From Gracilimonas halophila (GTDB taxonomy: Bacteria; Bacteroidota; Rhodothermia; Balneolales; Balneolaceae): DNA of 64,000 nucleotides. Position numbers and translations under genes: made by a program. The first letter of the stretch is position 1. Each line of letters begins with the position of its first letter. Positions 9,017 to 17,313 of this stretch are shown here, in pieces. A model generated the notes under the pieces. The model ran no database searches. It was given only the letters and a program-made list of their open reading frames with translations, and was not told where the DNA came from. The DNA lies in assembly GCF_042684365.1 (NCBI RefSeq), contig NZ_JBHULI010000005.1, positions 1 to 64,000 of the forward strand, written 5' to 3'.

Positions 9017-9448
9017 TTGCAGTTCCCAGATAAATCTCCCATTGCAGAATATACCCATACCCTTCGCAGCCGATATGGGGAAACAGACCGTATGGGCTAC
9101 GTATACTATGGGAGATATCTGGAGTTTTTTGAAGTAGCCAGAACGGAGTTGATTCGCTCCTATGGTATTTCCTACAGAGAAATGGAGGAATCCGGGGTGA
9201 TGCTTCCTGTCATTCACTCTGAGATCGAGTACAAGATCCCCATTTTATATGATGAGGAAATGTTTATAAAAGTGATGGTTTATGATGTGCCAGAAGTTAG
9301 ATTGCAAACATTTTATGAGGTGAGGACCAGGCAGTCAGAAGCAGTGCACGTATATGGAGAAGTTAGTCTCTGCTTTGCCGATACCGAGACCCGAAAACCA
9401 TGTCGTGCTCCACAGTCGCTTATTAAAAGTTTCGAGAACACACTTTAG
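9017..9448 (+). CDS. Hotdog-fold acyl-CoA thioesterase (YbgC/4HBT type)
   Basis: This is a 143-aa hotdog-fold thioesterase that hydrolyses acyl-CoA thioesters. The signature RYGETDRMGYVYYGRYLEF carries the catalytic Asp region of the 4-hydroxybenzoyl-CoA thioesterase family. The TTG at 9017 is the likely start: the hotdog domain begins about 15 residues in and no ATG lies upstream in frame after the accA stop. The 5-nt gap to accA suggests coupling to fatty-acid synthesis. The natural substrate is unknown. Confidence 0.85.
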   Translation: MQFPDKSPIAEYTHTLRSRYGETDRMGYVYYGRYLEFFEVARTELIRSYGISYREMEESGVMLPVIHSEIEYKIPILYDEEMFIKVMVYDVPEVRLQTFYEVRTRQSEAVHVYGEVSLCFADTETRKPCRAPQSLIKSFENTL

Positions 9449-9457
9449 ACCTGAAAT

Positions 9458-9931
9458 GTGAAGCGTCTTCAAGTACATAACAAAGCACTTTACCTTAGTG
9501 TTTTAGCAGGTTCAGGATTTTTTTTTTTAGCAGCTTTGGGTCCGGGTATACTAGACGTAAGAGCCTCAGAAAGTATTGGTAGCTGGCAATACCGGGTTTT
9601 TGAGTTACTTTGCCATCAGGATTCAGCAAGGTCATTTAATATCAGCGGAGTACAGATGGCCGTTTGCTCCCGGTGTATTAGTATTTATGGATTTTTCTTT
9701 TTTGGAATGATGAGTATGCCGGTATTTGCACTGGTTAAACCTTCTTTACAAAAACAAGAAATAAAGTGGTTAATTGCCGCTATTCTTTTAAATTTAGTGG
9801 ACGTAATAGGTAACTATTTCGGGATATGGTCGAATACTCACATAAGTAGATTTTTACTTGGGGGTGCCTTTGGTATAATACTGGCACTGATCTTGACTAA
9901 TGAATTTTTCACAACCAACAAATCGGAGTAA
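9458..9931 (+). CDS. DUF2085 membrane protein
   Basis: This small inner-membrane protein of 157 aa has four predicted membrane segments. The family marker is a cysteine/histidine pattern, ELLCHQDSARSF followed by AVCSRCISIYGFFF, which looks able to bind metal or form disulfides. The function of the DUF2085 family is unknown. The GTG start at 9458 is the only start that keeps the first membrane helix. It begins a run of small membrane-protein genes (9.5-11.7 kb) with almost no gaps. Confidence 0.8.
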   Translation: MKRLQVHNKALYLSVLAGSGFFFLAALGPGILDVRASESIGSWQYRVFELLCHQDSARSFNISGVQMAVCSRCISIYGFFFFGMMSMPVFALVKPSLQKQEIKWLIAAILLNLVDVIGNYFGIWSNTHISRFLLGGAFGIILALILTNEFFTTNKSE

Positions 9932-9932
9932 C

Positions 9933-10478
9933 ATGGAAAACGAACAGACACAACCAAGCTATTGGAATTCGGTAATTTTAGCCTCACTGATAACAGCTAT
10001 TGTAGTAACTGCTTTTTCGCTTATTGGAGGATACATGACTTTAGGGACTGAGCCTTCAGGGTCTTTCTTCAGTTCAGCACAATTGTTTAGTACCATAGGA
10101 TGCCTTGTTGGAGCATTAGGCGGGTTATTTGCAAACTGGCATTATGTTAAGGAAAATGATGTAACCTATAAGATCGGTAAGGGAGCACTCCTGGGATTAA
10201 TGGTAGGTTTAGGTGCCACCATCTTTTCAGTGATAATTTCTCAAATTTGGAATGTTATAGATCCCGGTTTTCAAGAAGCTTTGATTGAATGGAATATTCA
10301 AAATCTGGAAGCAATGCAGATGCCTGCAGAAGCCAGAGAACAGGCAATGGCTGGATTTGATGACCCCAATTCATTGCAAAATATTGGCTTACAGGCTTTA
10401 TTTACCTTCATAGGTTTAGGAATTGTAAATGTAATATCAGGATTAATTGGCGCTAAGGTTTTTGCTTCAGAAGAATAA
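9933..10478 (+). CDS. DUF4199 membrane protein
   Basis: This is a predicted four-helix membrane protein of 181 aa resembling the DUF4199 family, which is common in Bacteroidota and of unknown function. The start ATG at 9933 lies 2 nt after the stop of the DUF2085 gene, with GGAG at 9925-9928 as ribosome binding site. A longer frame from 9900 exists, but its extra residues overlap the upstream gene and lack a ribosome site. Between helices 3 and 4 lies an acidic, Met-rich loop (EAMQMPAEAREQAMAGFDD). Confidence 0.72.
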   Translation: MENEQTQPSYWNSVILASLITAIVVTAFSLIGGYMTLGTEPSGSFFSSAQLFSTIGCLVGALGGLFANWHYVKENDVTYKIGKGALLGLMVGLGATIFSVIISQIWNVIDPGFQEALIEWNIQNLEAMQMPAEAREQAMAGFDDPNSLQNIGLQALFTFIGLGIVNVISGLIGAKVFASEE

Positions 10479-10487
10479 AAGGATTTA

Positions 10488-11435
10488 ATGGATCAGCAGG
10501 AAAACATCTCCTCATCTAGCGAATACAAAGAAATTTATCAAGAGAATAAGCCGTCCCCATGGGTAGAACGAAATGGTTTTGCCCATTGGGCTATGGCTAT
10601 TTCCTGGGTATTGATAGCACTCATTGCTTTTAATATTGTTGGGGCAGTAGTTGGCGTGATCGGTGTGCTGGCTACATCAGACAGTCTTGACATGGAGACA
10701 ATGGTAGAGCAGTTGTCAAGTAATTTTGATATTCTGTTTCTTGCCAATTCATCAGGGCAGATCCTGGTAATGGCATTGGCTACCCTATTGATAGTAAAAT
10801 TGCACGCGGTAAAGGGGGAAAGAAAAGAGTTTCTTCGGCTTAAGTTATCAGAAAATGTATGGCAGGTAACTGCTGTAGGAGCGATACTTTTTATAGTTGC
10901 TCAGCCAACGATCCTGTTTCTGGGTTGGTTAAACTCATTCATTCCGGTTCCACAAGTAATGGCTGAAATGCAGGAGACAATGGCCGAAATGATCGCTAAT
11001 TTTTTAAGGTCAGATAATGTACTTCTTTTGGGAGTATTTCATATAGGGGTTGTTCCTGCTATTTGTGAAGAGATCATGTATCGTGGATACGTTCAGCGGG
11101 CATTTGAAAAAAGCTGGGGGATTGTAGCTGCAATATTAATTTCAGGGGCAATTTTTGGAGCCTATCACTTACAGATCTCAAACTTTATTCCATTGGCAAC
11201 ACTTGGAGTATTCCTTGCTTACCTGACATACATTTCGGACAGTTTGGTGCCGGCTATGGTAGCCCACTTTGTGAATAATGGAGGTCAGGTTATAGCCAGT
11301 AATTTTTATCCTGAAATGCTGGATGAGAAGATCACTCCTGAAATGGACATCCCAGTCTTCCTTGTCATAGTGAGTTTGGCACTCACTACAGGAATTTTAT
11401 ATTATTTATATTCTTTGAAACCTAAAGAGGAATAA
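10488..11435 (+). CDS. CPBP-family intramembrane glutamic protease
   Basis: This is a predicted membrane protease (CAAX/bacteriocin-processing, Rce1-like) of 315 aa with about seven hydrophobic segments. The catalytic motifs are all present: CEEIMYRGYVQRAF near residue 193 (EExxxR), AYHLQIS near 225 (the His), and HFVNNGGQ near 262 (HxxxN). The N-terminal 30 residues are polar and cytoplasmic. It lies 9 nt after the DUF4199 gene in a compact operon ending with cdsA. Bacterial members process membrane proteins or peptides; the target here is unknown. Confidence 0.88.
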   Translation: MDQQENISSSSEYKEIYQENKPSPWVERNGFAHWAMAISWVLIALIAFNIVGAVVGVIGVLATSDSLDMETMVEQLSSNFDILFLANSSGQILVMALATLLIVKLHAVKGERKEFLRLKLSENVWQVTAVGAILFIVAQPTILFLGWLNSFIPVPQVMAEMQETMAEMIANFLRSDNVLLLGVFHIGVVPAICEEIMYRGYVQRAFEKSWGIVAAILISGAIFGAYHLQISNFIPLATLGVFLAYLTYISDSLVPAMVAHFVNNGGQVIASNFYPEMLDEKITPEMDIPVFLVIVSLALTTGILYYLYSLKPKEE

Positions 11436-11438
11436 AGG

Positions 11439-11720
11439 ATGGGTTTTTTCTCTGATGCTCCAAAACCAAGTGATATTGAAAACTGGGTTTGTGTACTTGA
11501 GGCAAACACAGATCTTGATGTTGAAATGGCTAAAAATTATTTGTCAAATCTCAAGATCCCTTCCAACATATTGTCTAAACGTGATTCTGCGTATAGCTTG
11601 AATATTGGTGAAATGGCGATGGTCTATCTTTATGTGCCGAAAGAATTTGAGAAGAAAGCCCGCAAGGCCTTGGCTGAACTTGAAGGCGAACATCCGGGTT
11701 TTAATTCGGAAGAAGAATAA
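11439..11720 (+). CDS. DUF2007-like small protein
   Basis: This is a 93-aa soluble protein with the pattern of DUF2007 (putative signal-transducing) proteins: a short beta-alpha-beta fold starting WVCVLEANTDLDVEMAKNYLSNLKIPSNIL and ending in VYVP-like VYLYVPKEFEKKARKAL. Family members often accompany membrane proteins. The start is 3 nt after the CPBP stop. Its role is unknown. Confidence 0.65.
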   Translation: MGFFSDAPKPSDIENWVCVLEANTDLDVEMAKNYLSNLKIPSNILSKRDSAYSLNIGEMAMVYLYVPKEFEKKARKALAELEGEHPGFNSEEE

Positions 11721-11731
11721 CGGAGGCTGGT

Positions 11732-12553
11732 TTGAGTGAACTACTGAAGCGCGTCCTATTTGCTGTTCCCGCTGCAGCGCTTTTTATTTACCTGACCTGG
11801 CTTGGAGGTTGGTATTTCAAGGTCTTCATCATCATGATCGGGTTTTTTATTCAACAAGAAGTGATGCGATTATTGGACTCCTCTGGAAATCCAACCGATC
11901 AATACTTTCCTTATACCATTGGTTTATGGGTGATGCTATTTCCAGTGATTCCATTTGCAGTGGAGATAGGCCTTAGCATACTTTTGATCTTTATCGCGAT
12001 CCAAACCTTTAACATTTCTGAAGAAAGCATCACACAGCTAAGCACCACTTTTTTCGCAGGCTTATATGCACCTATTGGGCTTTTAACCCTTATGTTGCTT
12101 CGTGATATGGGTAGTCCTGAAACAGGGTTTCTTTTAACTATAGCCACTGTATTAATGGTTTGGGGCGGAGATATTTTCGCTTACTTTGGCGGGAAGTCTT
12201 TCGGTAAAAGAAAGCTTGCTCCGGATATTAGTCCAAATAAAACCTGGGAAGGTTTTTTCTCAGGATATATCGGTTGTTTTGTCGGATTAGCCGCAGCCAT
12301 CTATCTACTGCCCATTGAAACCGGACTGTCTCTGACTCTTGCTCTGCCGTTGATATTGTTTGTTGGCACCTTCGGTCCGATCGGGGATTTGATAGAAAGC
12401 AAGATCAAAAGAAAAGCAGGAGTTAAAGATTCGTCTAGCTTATTACCAGGTCACGGAGGTTTTTTTGACCGTTTCGATGCTCTGCTCTTGGCAGCACCGG
12501 CAGTCTATATCTATATCAAGCTCATTCAGGAATTTGGATATGTCGGGCTTTAA
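11732..12553 (+). CDS. cdsA: Phosphatidate cytidylyltransferase
   Basis: This integral membrane enzyme makes CDP-diacylglycerol from CTP and phosphatidate, the branch point to phosphatidylethanolamine and phosphatidylglycerol. It has 273 aa and many hydrophobic helices. The family signature is clear at the C terminus: DISPNKTWEGFFSG, then FGPIGDLIESKIKRKAGVKD and LLPGHGGFFDRFDALL. The TTG start at 11732 is fixed by a strong GGAGG at 11722-11726 with 5-nt spacing. It overlaps the next gene by 14 bp. Confidence 0.95.
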   Translation: MSELLKRVLFAVPAAALFIYLTWLGGWYFKVFIIMIGFFIQQEVMRLLDSSGNPTDQYFPYTIGLWVMLFPVIPFAVEIGLSILLIFIAIQTFNISEESITQLSTTFFAGLYAPIGLLTLMLLRDMGSPETGFLLTIATVLMVWGGDIFAYFGGKSFGKRKLAPDISPNKTWEGFFSGYIGCFVGLAAAIYLLPIETGLSLTLALPLILFVGTFGPIGDLIESKIKRKAGVKDSSSLLPGHGGFFDRFDALLLAAPAVYIYIKLIQEFGYVGL

Positions 12554-13565
12554 GATCGAGTGGGAGATCATACCGCTTAGATTAAAAGAAGTATTTACGA
12601 TTTCAAGAAGCTCAAGATCTCAAGTTGCTAACGTTTTTCTCTCGATTACTAAAGATGGGATCACCGGATATGGGGAAGCCGGCCCGAATACCAGATATAA
12701 TGAAACACCTGAAATGGTAGTCTCTGACTTTGAAAGTATACCTTCCGGGTTTTTTAATGATATTTACTCTCTGGATGAAGTCGAGTCCATGATTAGTAAT
12801 TTAAATCCTGAGCCTGTTCAATCTGCAAAAACGGCTATCGAAATGGCATGGCTTGATTGGTGGGCAAAATCACAAAATAAACCCTTGTGGGAGCTTTTAG
12901 GTGAGAAAAACTCGACCACTCCTGTAACTTCCTTTACTATTGGGATAGACTCCCCGGAAAAGATGCAAGCCAAGATAAGGGACGCTGAGCAATGTCCTGT
13001 GTACAAAATTAAACTGGGAACGGATCATGATAGAGAGATCATAGAGGCCATTCGGGAGGTCACTGATAAACCTCTTCGAGTTGATGCAAATGAAGGTTGG
13101 TCTACACTAGAAAAGGCTCAAGAGGAGATTCAGTTTTTGTCCACACAAAATGTAGAGCTTATTGAGCAACCTATGCCTTCGTCAGAATTTAAGTTGATGA
13201 AACAGCTAAAGGAATGGTCTCCTTTACCGCTTGCTGCTGATGAAAGCTTTATTGGAAATGAAGATCTTCAAAAAATTGCGAAAGCTTTTCATGTGGTCAA
13301 TATAAAACTCATGAAAATGGGTAGTATAATGAAAGCAAGGAGAGTGCTGAATCAGGCTCATGAGCATGGACTTCGGGTAATGGTTGGCTGTATGATCGAA
13401 AGTTCATTGGCAAATGCGGCCGGGGCACTGGTAGCTCTAAATGCAGAATATGCTGATCTGGATGGTCACCTTTTGATCAGCAACGATATTTTTAACGGTC
13501 TGGAGTTAAAGGGCTCTGGTCAGCTGAAATTATCTGATCTACCCGGACTCGGTGTTGAAAAATGA
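12540..13565 (+). CDS. Dipeptide epimerase (L-Ala-D/L-Glu epimerase type, enolase superfamily)
   Basis: This is an enolase-superfamily enzyme of 341 aa resembling YkfB/YcjG, which epimerise L-Ala-D-Glu from recycled peptidoglycan. Visible are the KIKLG lysine motif (about 155), metal ligands in RVDANEGW (about 181), IEQP (about 207) and AADES (about 231), and the second catalytic lysine in VNIKLMKMG (about 253). The start at 12540 is the ATG that gives the family-typical N terminus (FKIEWEIIPLRLKEVFTIS) and overlaps cdsA by 14 bp; the open frame continues upstream inside cdsA. Substrate specificity within the family cannot be told by eye. Confidence 0.85.
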   Translation: MSGFKIEWEIIPLRLKEVFTISRSSRSQVANVFLSITKDGITGYGEAGPNTRYNETPEMVVSDFESIPSGFFNDIYSLDEVESMISNLNPEPVQSAKTAIEMAWLDWWAKSQNKPLWELLGEKNSTTPVTSFTIGIDSPEKMQAKIRDAEQCPVYKIKLGTDHDREIIEAIREVTDKPLRVDANEGWSTLEKAQEEIQFLSTQNVELIEQPMPSSEFKLMKQLKEWSPLPLAADESFIGNEDLQKIAKAFHVVNIKLMKMGSIMKARRVLNQAHEHGLRVMVGCMIESSLANAAGALVALNAEYADLDGHLLISNDIFNGLELKGSGQLKLSDLPGLGVEK

Positions 13566-13622
13566 ATGCTTTTTGCTGAATAATTGGTTTACCTTCAAAG
13601 TATAGAAAAGAGATTATAGATT

Positions 13623-14519
13623 ATGAATATTCTTATTACAGGCGGAACCGGATTTATTGGTGAAGAGCTTCGAACGTTATTACTCAGAGAAGGACATAAT
13701 CTGGTGATCATAACAAGAAGTCCCAAGAAATATGAAGATGAGAACGCAAAAAACCAACGTTTTGTCTCTTGGGAAGATGATCTGGTTGCGGAAATGAATG
13801 AAGTTCATGCAGTTATTAACCTTGCAGGAGAAAATTTATTTGGGCAGCGATGGACTGATGAAGTAAAGAAGCGAATAATGGATAGTCGTGTTGAATCAAC
13901 CAGGAAATTGGTTGAGGCTATGAGATCTTCTGAAGTAAAGCCGGAAGTTTTTGTATCAGCATCAGCTTCAGGGATTTATGGAGATCAGGGCGAAACAGTG
14001 CTGACGGAAGAAGAAGAGGCCGCGAATGATTTTCTTGCGCAAGTATGTAAATCTTGGGAAAGTGAATCTCAGAAGGCTGCGGAATTTGGAGTTCGTGTAG
14101 TGAATCCGAGAATAGGAATTGTTTTGGAAAAGGGAGGAGGTGCCCTTGAAAAAATGATTCCGCCATTTAGTTTCTTTATGGGTGGTCCGATAGGATCTGG
14201 TGAGCAGTACATGAGTTGGGTCCATCGTCAAGACCTTTGTGAATCGCTGATCTTCCCTATAACAAATAAGGAATTAAAAGGCCCTTATAATGTATGTGCC
14301 CCTACTCCGGTAACAATGAATGAATTCGCAAAGGTTTTGGGGGATGTGATGAGCCGGCCATCTATATTTCGGGTACCTAAATTTGTTTTGGATATAGTCT
14401 TGGGAGAAGCTTCTAAACCCGTAACTGACAGTATTCGAATGCAGCCTAAAAAACTACAGGTAGCGGGATTTGAATTTCGCTTTGAGGAGTTGGAAGAAGC
14501 CTTAGCAGATATTTTGTGA
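13623..14519 (+). CDS. TIGR01777-family NAD(P)-binding epimerase-like protein (YfcH/SDR39U1)
   Basis: This is an atypical short-chain dehydrogenase of 298 aa. The N-terminal NITGGTGFIG-type glycine motif (ILITGGTGFIGEEL) binds NAD(P). Other family signatures are INLAGENLFGQRWTDEVKKRIMDSRVEST and SASASGIYGDQG. The C-terminal part carries VPKFVLDIVLGEAS. The substrate of this widespread family is unknown. It faces a convergent lipoprotein gene, with a probable shared terminator between them. Confidence 0.88.
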   Translation: MNILITGGTGFIGEELRTLLLREGHNLVIITRSPKKYEDENAKNQRFVSWEDDLVAEMNEVHAVINLAGENLFGQRWTDEVKKRIMDSRVESTRKLVEAMRSSEVKPEVFVSASASGIYGDQGETVLTEEEEAANDFLAQVCKSWESESQKAAEFGVRVVNPRIGIVLEKGGGALEKMIPPFSFFMGGPIGSGEQYMSWVHRQDLCESLIFPITNKELKGPYNVCAPTPVTMNEFAKVLGDVMSRPSIFRVPKFVLDIVLGEASKPVTDSIRMQPKKLQVAGFEFRFEELEEALADIL

Positions 14520-14526
14520 TCAGGTA

Positions 14527-14560
14527 ATAGGTGCCGGAGTTATAGGTCCTTGGTACCTAT
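14527..14560. terminator. Candidate bidirectional terminator
   Basis: ATAGGTGCC (14527-14535) pairs with GGTACCTAT (14552-14560) with one G-T pair. It lies between two convergent genes. No clear T tract follows on either strand, so this is a modest call. Confidence 0.4.
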
Positions 14561-14576
14561 ATTTAAGATCTTATCT

Positions 14577-17207
14577 TCAATCCTCCTGCTTGATCGTCCA
14601 GCACCTTAATCCTTCTCGAGTCTGGGCAATCAATTCTTTTTGTCCATCTCCATTTAGATCCGTGATGATCGGGTATTTCATTCCGGAAGTAGGAAGCCCG
14701 AATAAGCGCTCCTCCGTCAGGATCTCCCAGGCAAACAATCGTCCAAATTCAGCCAATGCCAGCAATTCTTGGTTGCGGTCAGAATTAATATCAGCTAACT
14801 GTGGAACAAAGGTATTGGAACCGGGTTGGCCAAGGCTTTTGGTATATCTGAGTTTTCCTTCAGTGTTATATAAGAACAGTGACCCATTGGCGCTTTGAGT
14901 TATAAAAAGATCCTCCCTGTAAAAGTCAGTAGAATCTTTTAGGAGTACATTCTCTTCAACACGCACTGAGGAAAGCTCACTGTTTGATACATAAAATGAC
15001 CGTACTGAAATAGAATCCTCTGATATGGTAGTTCCTGCAGAATCGGAAAATAGCGGGTTCATTCCAATTGAATAAAGGTATCCATCAGCGGCGCTTGCTA
15101 TTATTTGATTTCGATAGATGATGGGGGATCCGGTAAACCGAGCGTTCACAAACTGAGGATATCCGGGACGTGCGTTTCCATTTCTAAGCCAGCTGTGAAG
15201 AGCATTCTCAGAAAAAGCCCAAATCGACCAAATATCATCTTTCATTTCAAAAACAGGTTTGGAAGTGACAGTTGTATTTGTGTTTTGAGGCCATCCGCGA
15301 ACGTTTTCACCCCTGCCATCAAGAACATGTACTTTACGGTCATCCGTAGCTACTACGATCTCTGGAACTCCATTGCGTAGTATATCTTCTACCAAAATCG
15401 GAGCGGTAATTTGTTCGTTCATCTCAAGAGGAAACCGGGGGAGCAAGTTACCGTTTTCATTCCAGGCAAAGATCTTTGATCCTGCAGCAAGAAATACAAT
15501 TTGCTGGTTGTTCCCATACCAATCATATAATTGTGGTCCACCTACGGGAGATAATCCCTCAGTTGAAGTTTGCATGGCAATAGTACCATCTATGGCAAGT
15601 CCATATACTCTGCCATCATTTGTAGAAATAATAATTTCTTCTGTGCTGCTTCCAACAATATCGCCAAGAACTGGCTCTCCACTCAGCTCAAAGTTTGATA
15701 GTGGAAGCACCCAAAGCTCTTCATAAGGAAGTGATGATCCTTCTTGTGAATAGGTATTCAAGCTAAGGTCAACAGTATTATTTCCGGCTATCATGGTCAT
15801 AGAGATGATGTCAAATCTGCTAAGTAAGCCGCCTGCAATATTATCAGGCTTTAGTGTTGGGTTGATAAACCTTAGAAATTCAGCAGAGTTGCCCCACACA
15901 AATCCGCTTACTTCATCGGGTAAATCATTCCTGATTCCGGAGTATGTCTCATCATAATATACAACACGTCGTCGAATACGATCAGCGTTTACACTTTCAG
16001 CGAGTCCTCTTCTCTTGGCAATTACAACTACATCATTTGAAAACGACAAGTAGAAATCCCTCAAACTACTCAATTCAGAACCTATGAGTTCTGCCATGAC
16101 CCGACTGCTCATTTGATAGGAATTATCAGTTCGATTAACGACCCCTTCTCTCACAAGCTCGTTCAGTTGATTACGAAATCCTGTACGATCATTTAATTTA
16201 CGCATGAAGAGGAACTCGCCGTTTTCCAATAACCCGGATTCAGGGAAAGCCTCAAAAGCAAACTCGTTGCCAAGTTTGTTAGCCAGTTCCTGGTAAGTAT
16301 CGAGATCGTTGAGTAACAGGGAGTCTAAAGGGGTAATAATGCCGTCAGAAGGCTCAATAGGAACTGAAGAGGGAGGTAACCTCAGAATTGCAAAACCTGC
16401 TGAATTACTGGCTATGTGGCGGTCTAATGTAATCGGAGTATTTTCATAAGAAAAGGCATCAACTAAAACGGAACGGTTATCTTGAAGCTGAATTCGCCCG
16501 GATAGGTGAATATTATCGGTGGTGTCTCCAGTTGCGCTTAAGGTAAGAGAGACCGGTTCGGTGCCGGAAAATTTATTCATTATAGCTGGTCTGTGACTCA
16601 CTAAAGAAAACTGCTCGATCCAGTTATCCAGTTCAGAAGTATTTATTACCAACGTTGAGAAATCAGGATTTTTACTAAGCTTTATAGATGGTGACTTTCC
16701 CAGATAACTTCGAATTGAACTTTCGATAAGTAGACTTGATTCAGATAATATCAAATAGTCTCTGACCTGTGCAGCAAAAACATTTTGCCTGTTGAAAAAA
16801 AGTTTATGAATGGTGAGCCCGTTAAATTCGTAATTATTCTGAGTAAAAGGTTGATAGAACCGTTGGGCCCATGTTTGTAAATTTTGCTCAGGTAAGTCCG
16901 TGATCCATAACAAGCTTGATGAAACCGAAGTAGTAGGGTTCAAAACAAGTGCTTTAACTTGAAGCTGATTGCTAACTTCGGTATCCAATCCCGATATTTG
17001 CTGAATGGCAGAAGGGGTGAGGTCATCAAGATATGAGGCGTATTTTTTGTTAACTATATCTTGTACATTCATACCCGGTTCAGGGACAACGATCAGTGTG
17101 GTATTTTCCGGAATTAACGCGTGCCAATCCTTATTTGGAACTGATGAACAGTTGGAAAATTGGCCAATGATGAAAAAAGTAATTAAGATCTGAATTAAGC
17201 GTTGCAT
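14577..17207 (-). CDS. Large outer-membrane-type lipoprotein with propeller-like C-terminal half
   Basis: I do not recognise a named family. The protein has 876 aa. Residues 1-21 are a lipoprotein signal ending in the lipobox FSNC, so it should be lipid-anchored. The N-terminal half is an alpha/beta region resembling DUF3352-type proteins. The second half has repeated FG-GAP/PQQ-like units, such as DIVGSSTEEIIISTNDGRVYGL, GVPEIVVATDDRKVHVLDG and ADINSDRNQELLALAEFGRLFAWE, each a calcium-site-like D-N-D plus a blade. A structural surface role is possible. The ATG at 17207 follows a TTG at 17210; the ATG is preferred. It is transcribed alone, divergent from the BatA-like gene. Confidence 0.6.
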   Translation of the reverse strand: MQRLIQILITFFIIGQFSNCSSVPNKDWHALIPENTTLIVVPEPGMNVQDIVNKKYASYLDDLTPSAIQQISGLDTEVSNQLQVKALVLNPTTSVSSSLLWITDLPEQNLQTWAQRFYQPFTQNNYEFNGLTIHKLFFNRQNVFAAQVRDYLILSESSLLIESSIRSYLGKSPSIKLSKNPDFSTLVINTSELDNWIEQFSLVSHRPAIMNKFSGTEPVSLTLSATGDTTDNIHLSGRIQLQDNRSVLVDAFSYENTPITLDRHIASNSAGFAILRLPPSSVPIEPSDGIITPLDSLLLNDLDTYQELANKLGNEFAFEAFPESGLLENGEFLFMRKLNDRTGFRNQLNELVREGVVNRTDNSYQMSSRVMAELIGSELSSLRDFYLSFSNDVVVIAKRRGLAESVNADRIRRRVVYYDETYSGIRNDLPDEVSGFVWGNSAEFLRFINPTLKPDNIAGGLLSRFDIISMTMIAGNNTVDLSLNTYSQEGSSLPYEELWVLPLSNFELSGEPVLGDIVGSSTEEIIISTNDGRVYGLAIDGTIAMQTSTEGLSPVGGPQLYDWYGNNQQIVFLAAGSKIFAWNENGNLLPRFPLEMNEQITAPILVEDILRNGVPEIVVATDDRKVHVLDGRGENVRGWPQNTNTTVTSKPVFEMKDDIWSIWAFSENALHSWLRNGNARPGYPQFVNARFTGSPIIYRNQIIASAADGYLYSIGMNPLFSDSAGTTISEDSISVRSFYVSNSELSSVRVEENVLLKDSTDFYREDLFITQSANGSLFLYNTEGKLRYTKSLGQPGSNTFVPQLADINSDRNQELLALAEFGRLFAWEILTEERLFGLPTSGMKYPIITDLNGDGQKELIAQTREGLRCWTIKQED

Positions 17208-17313
17208 CAATAAGAAAAAATAAGCTGTTTAAGAAATTATACTATAAGGGCTAATTTCCGGAAGATTAAAAGTTCCATTATAAAATATAAAGGTAACATT
17301 TTTTGAGCGCTAA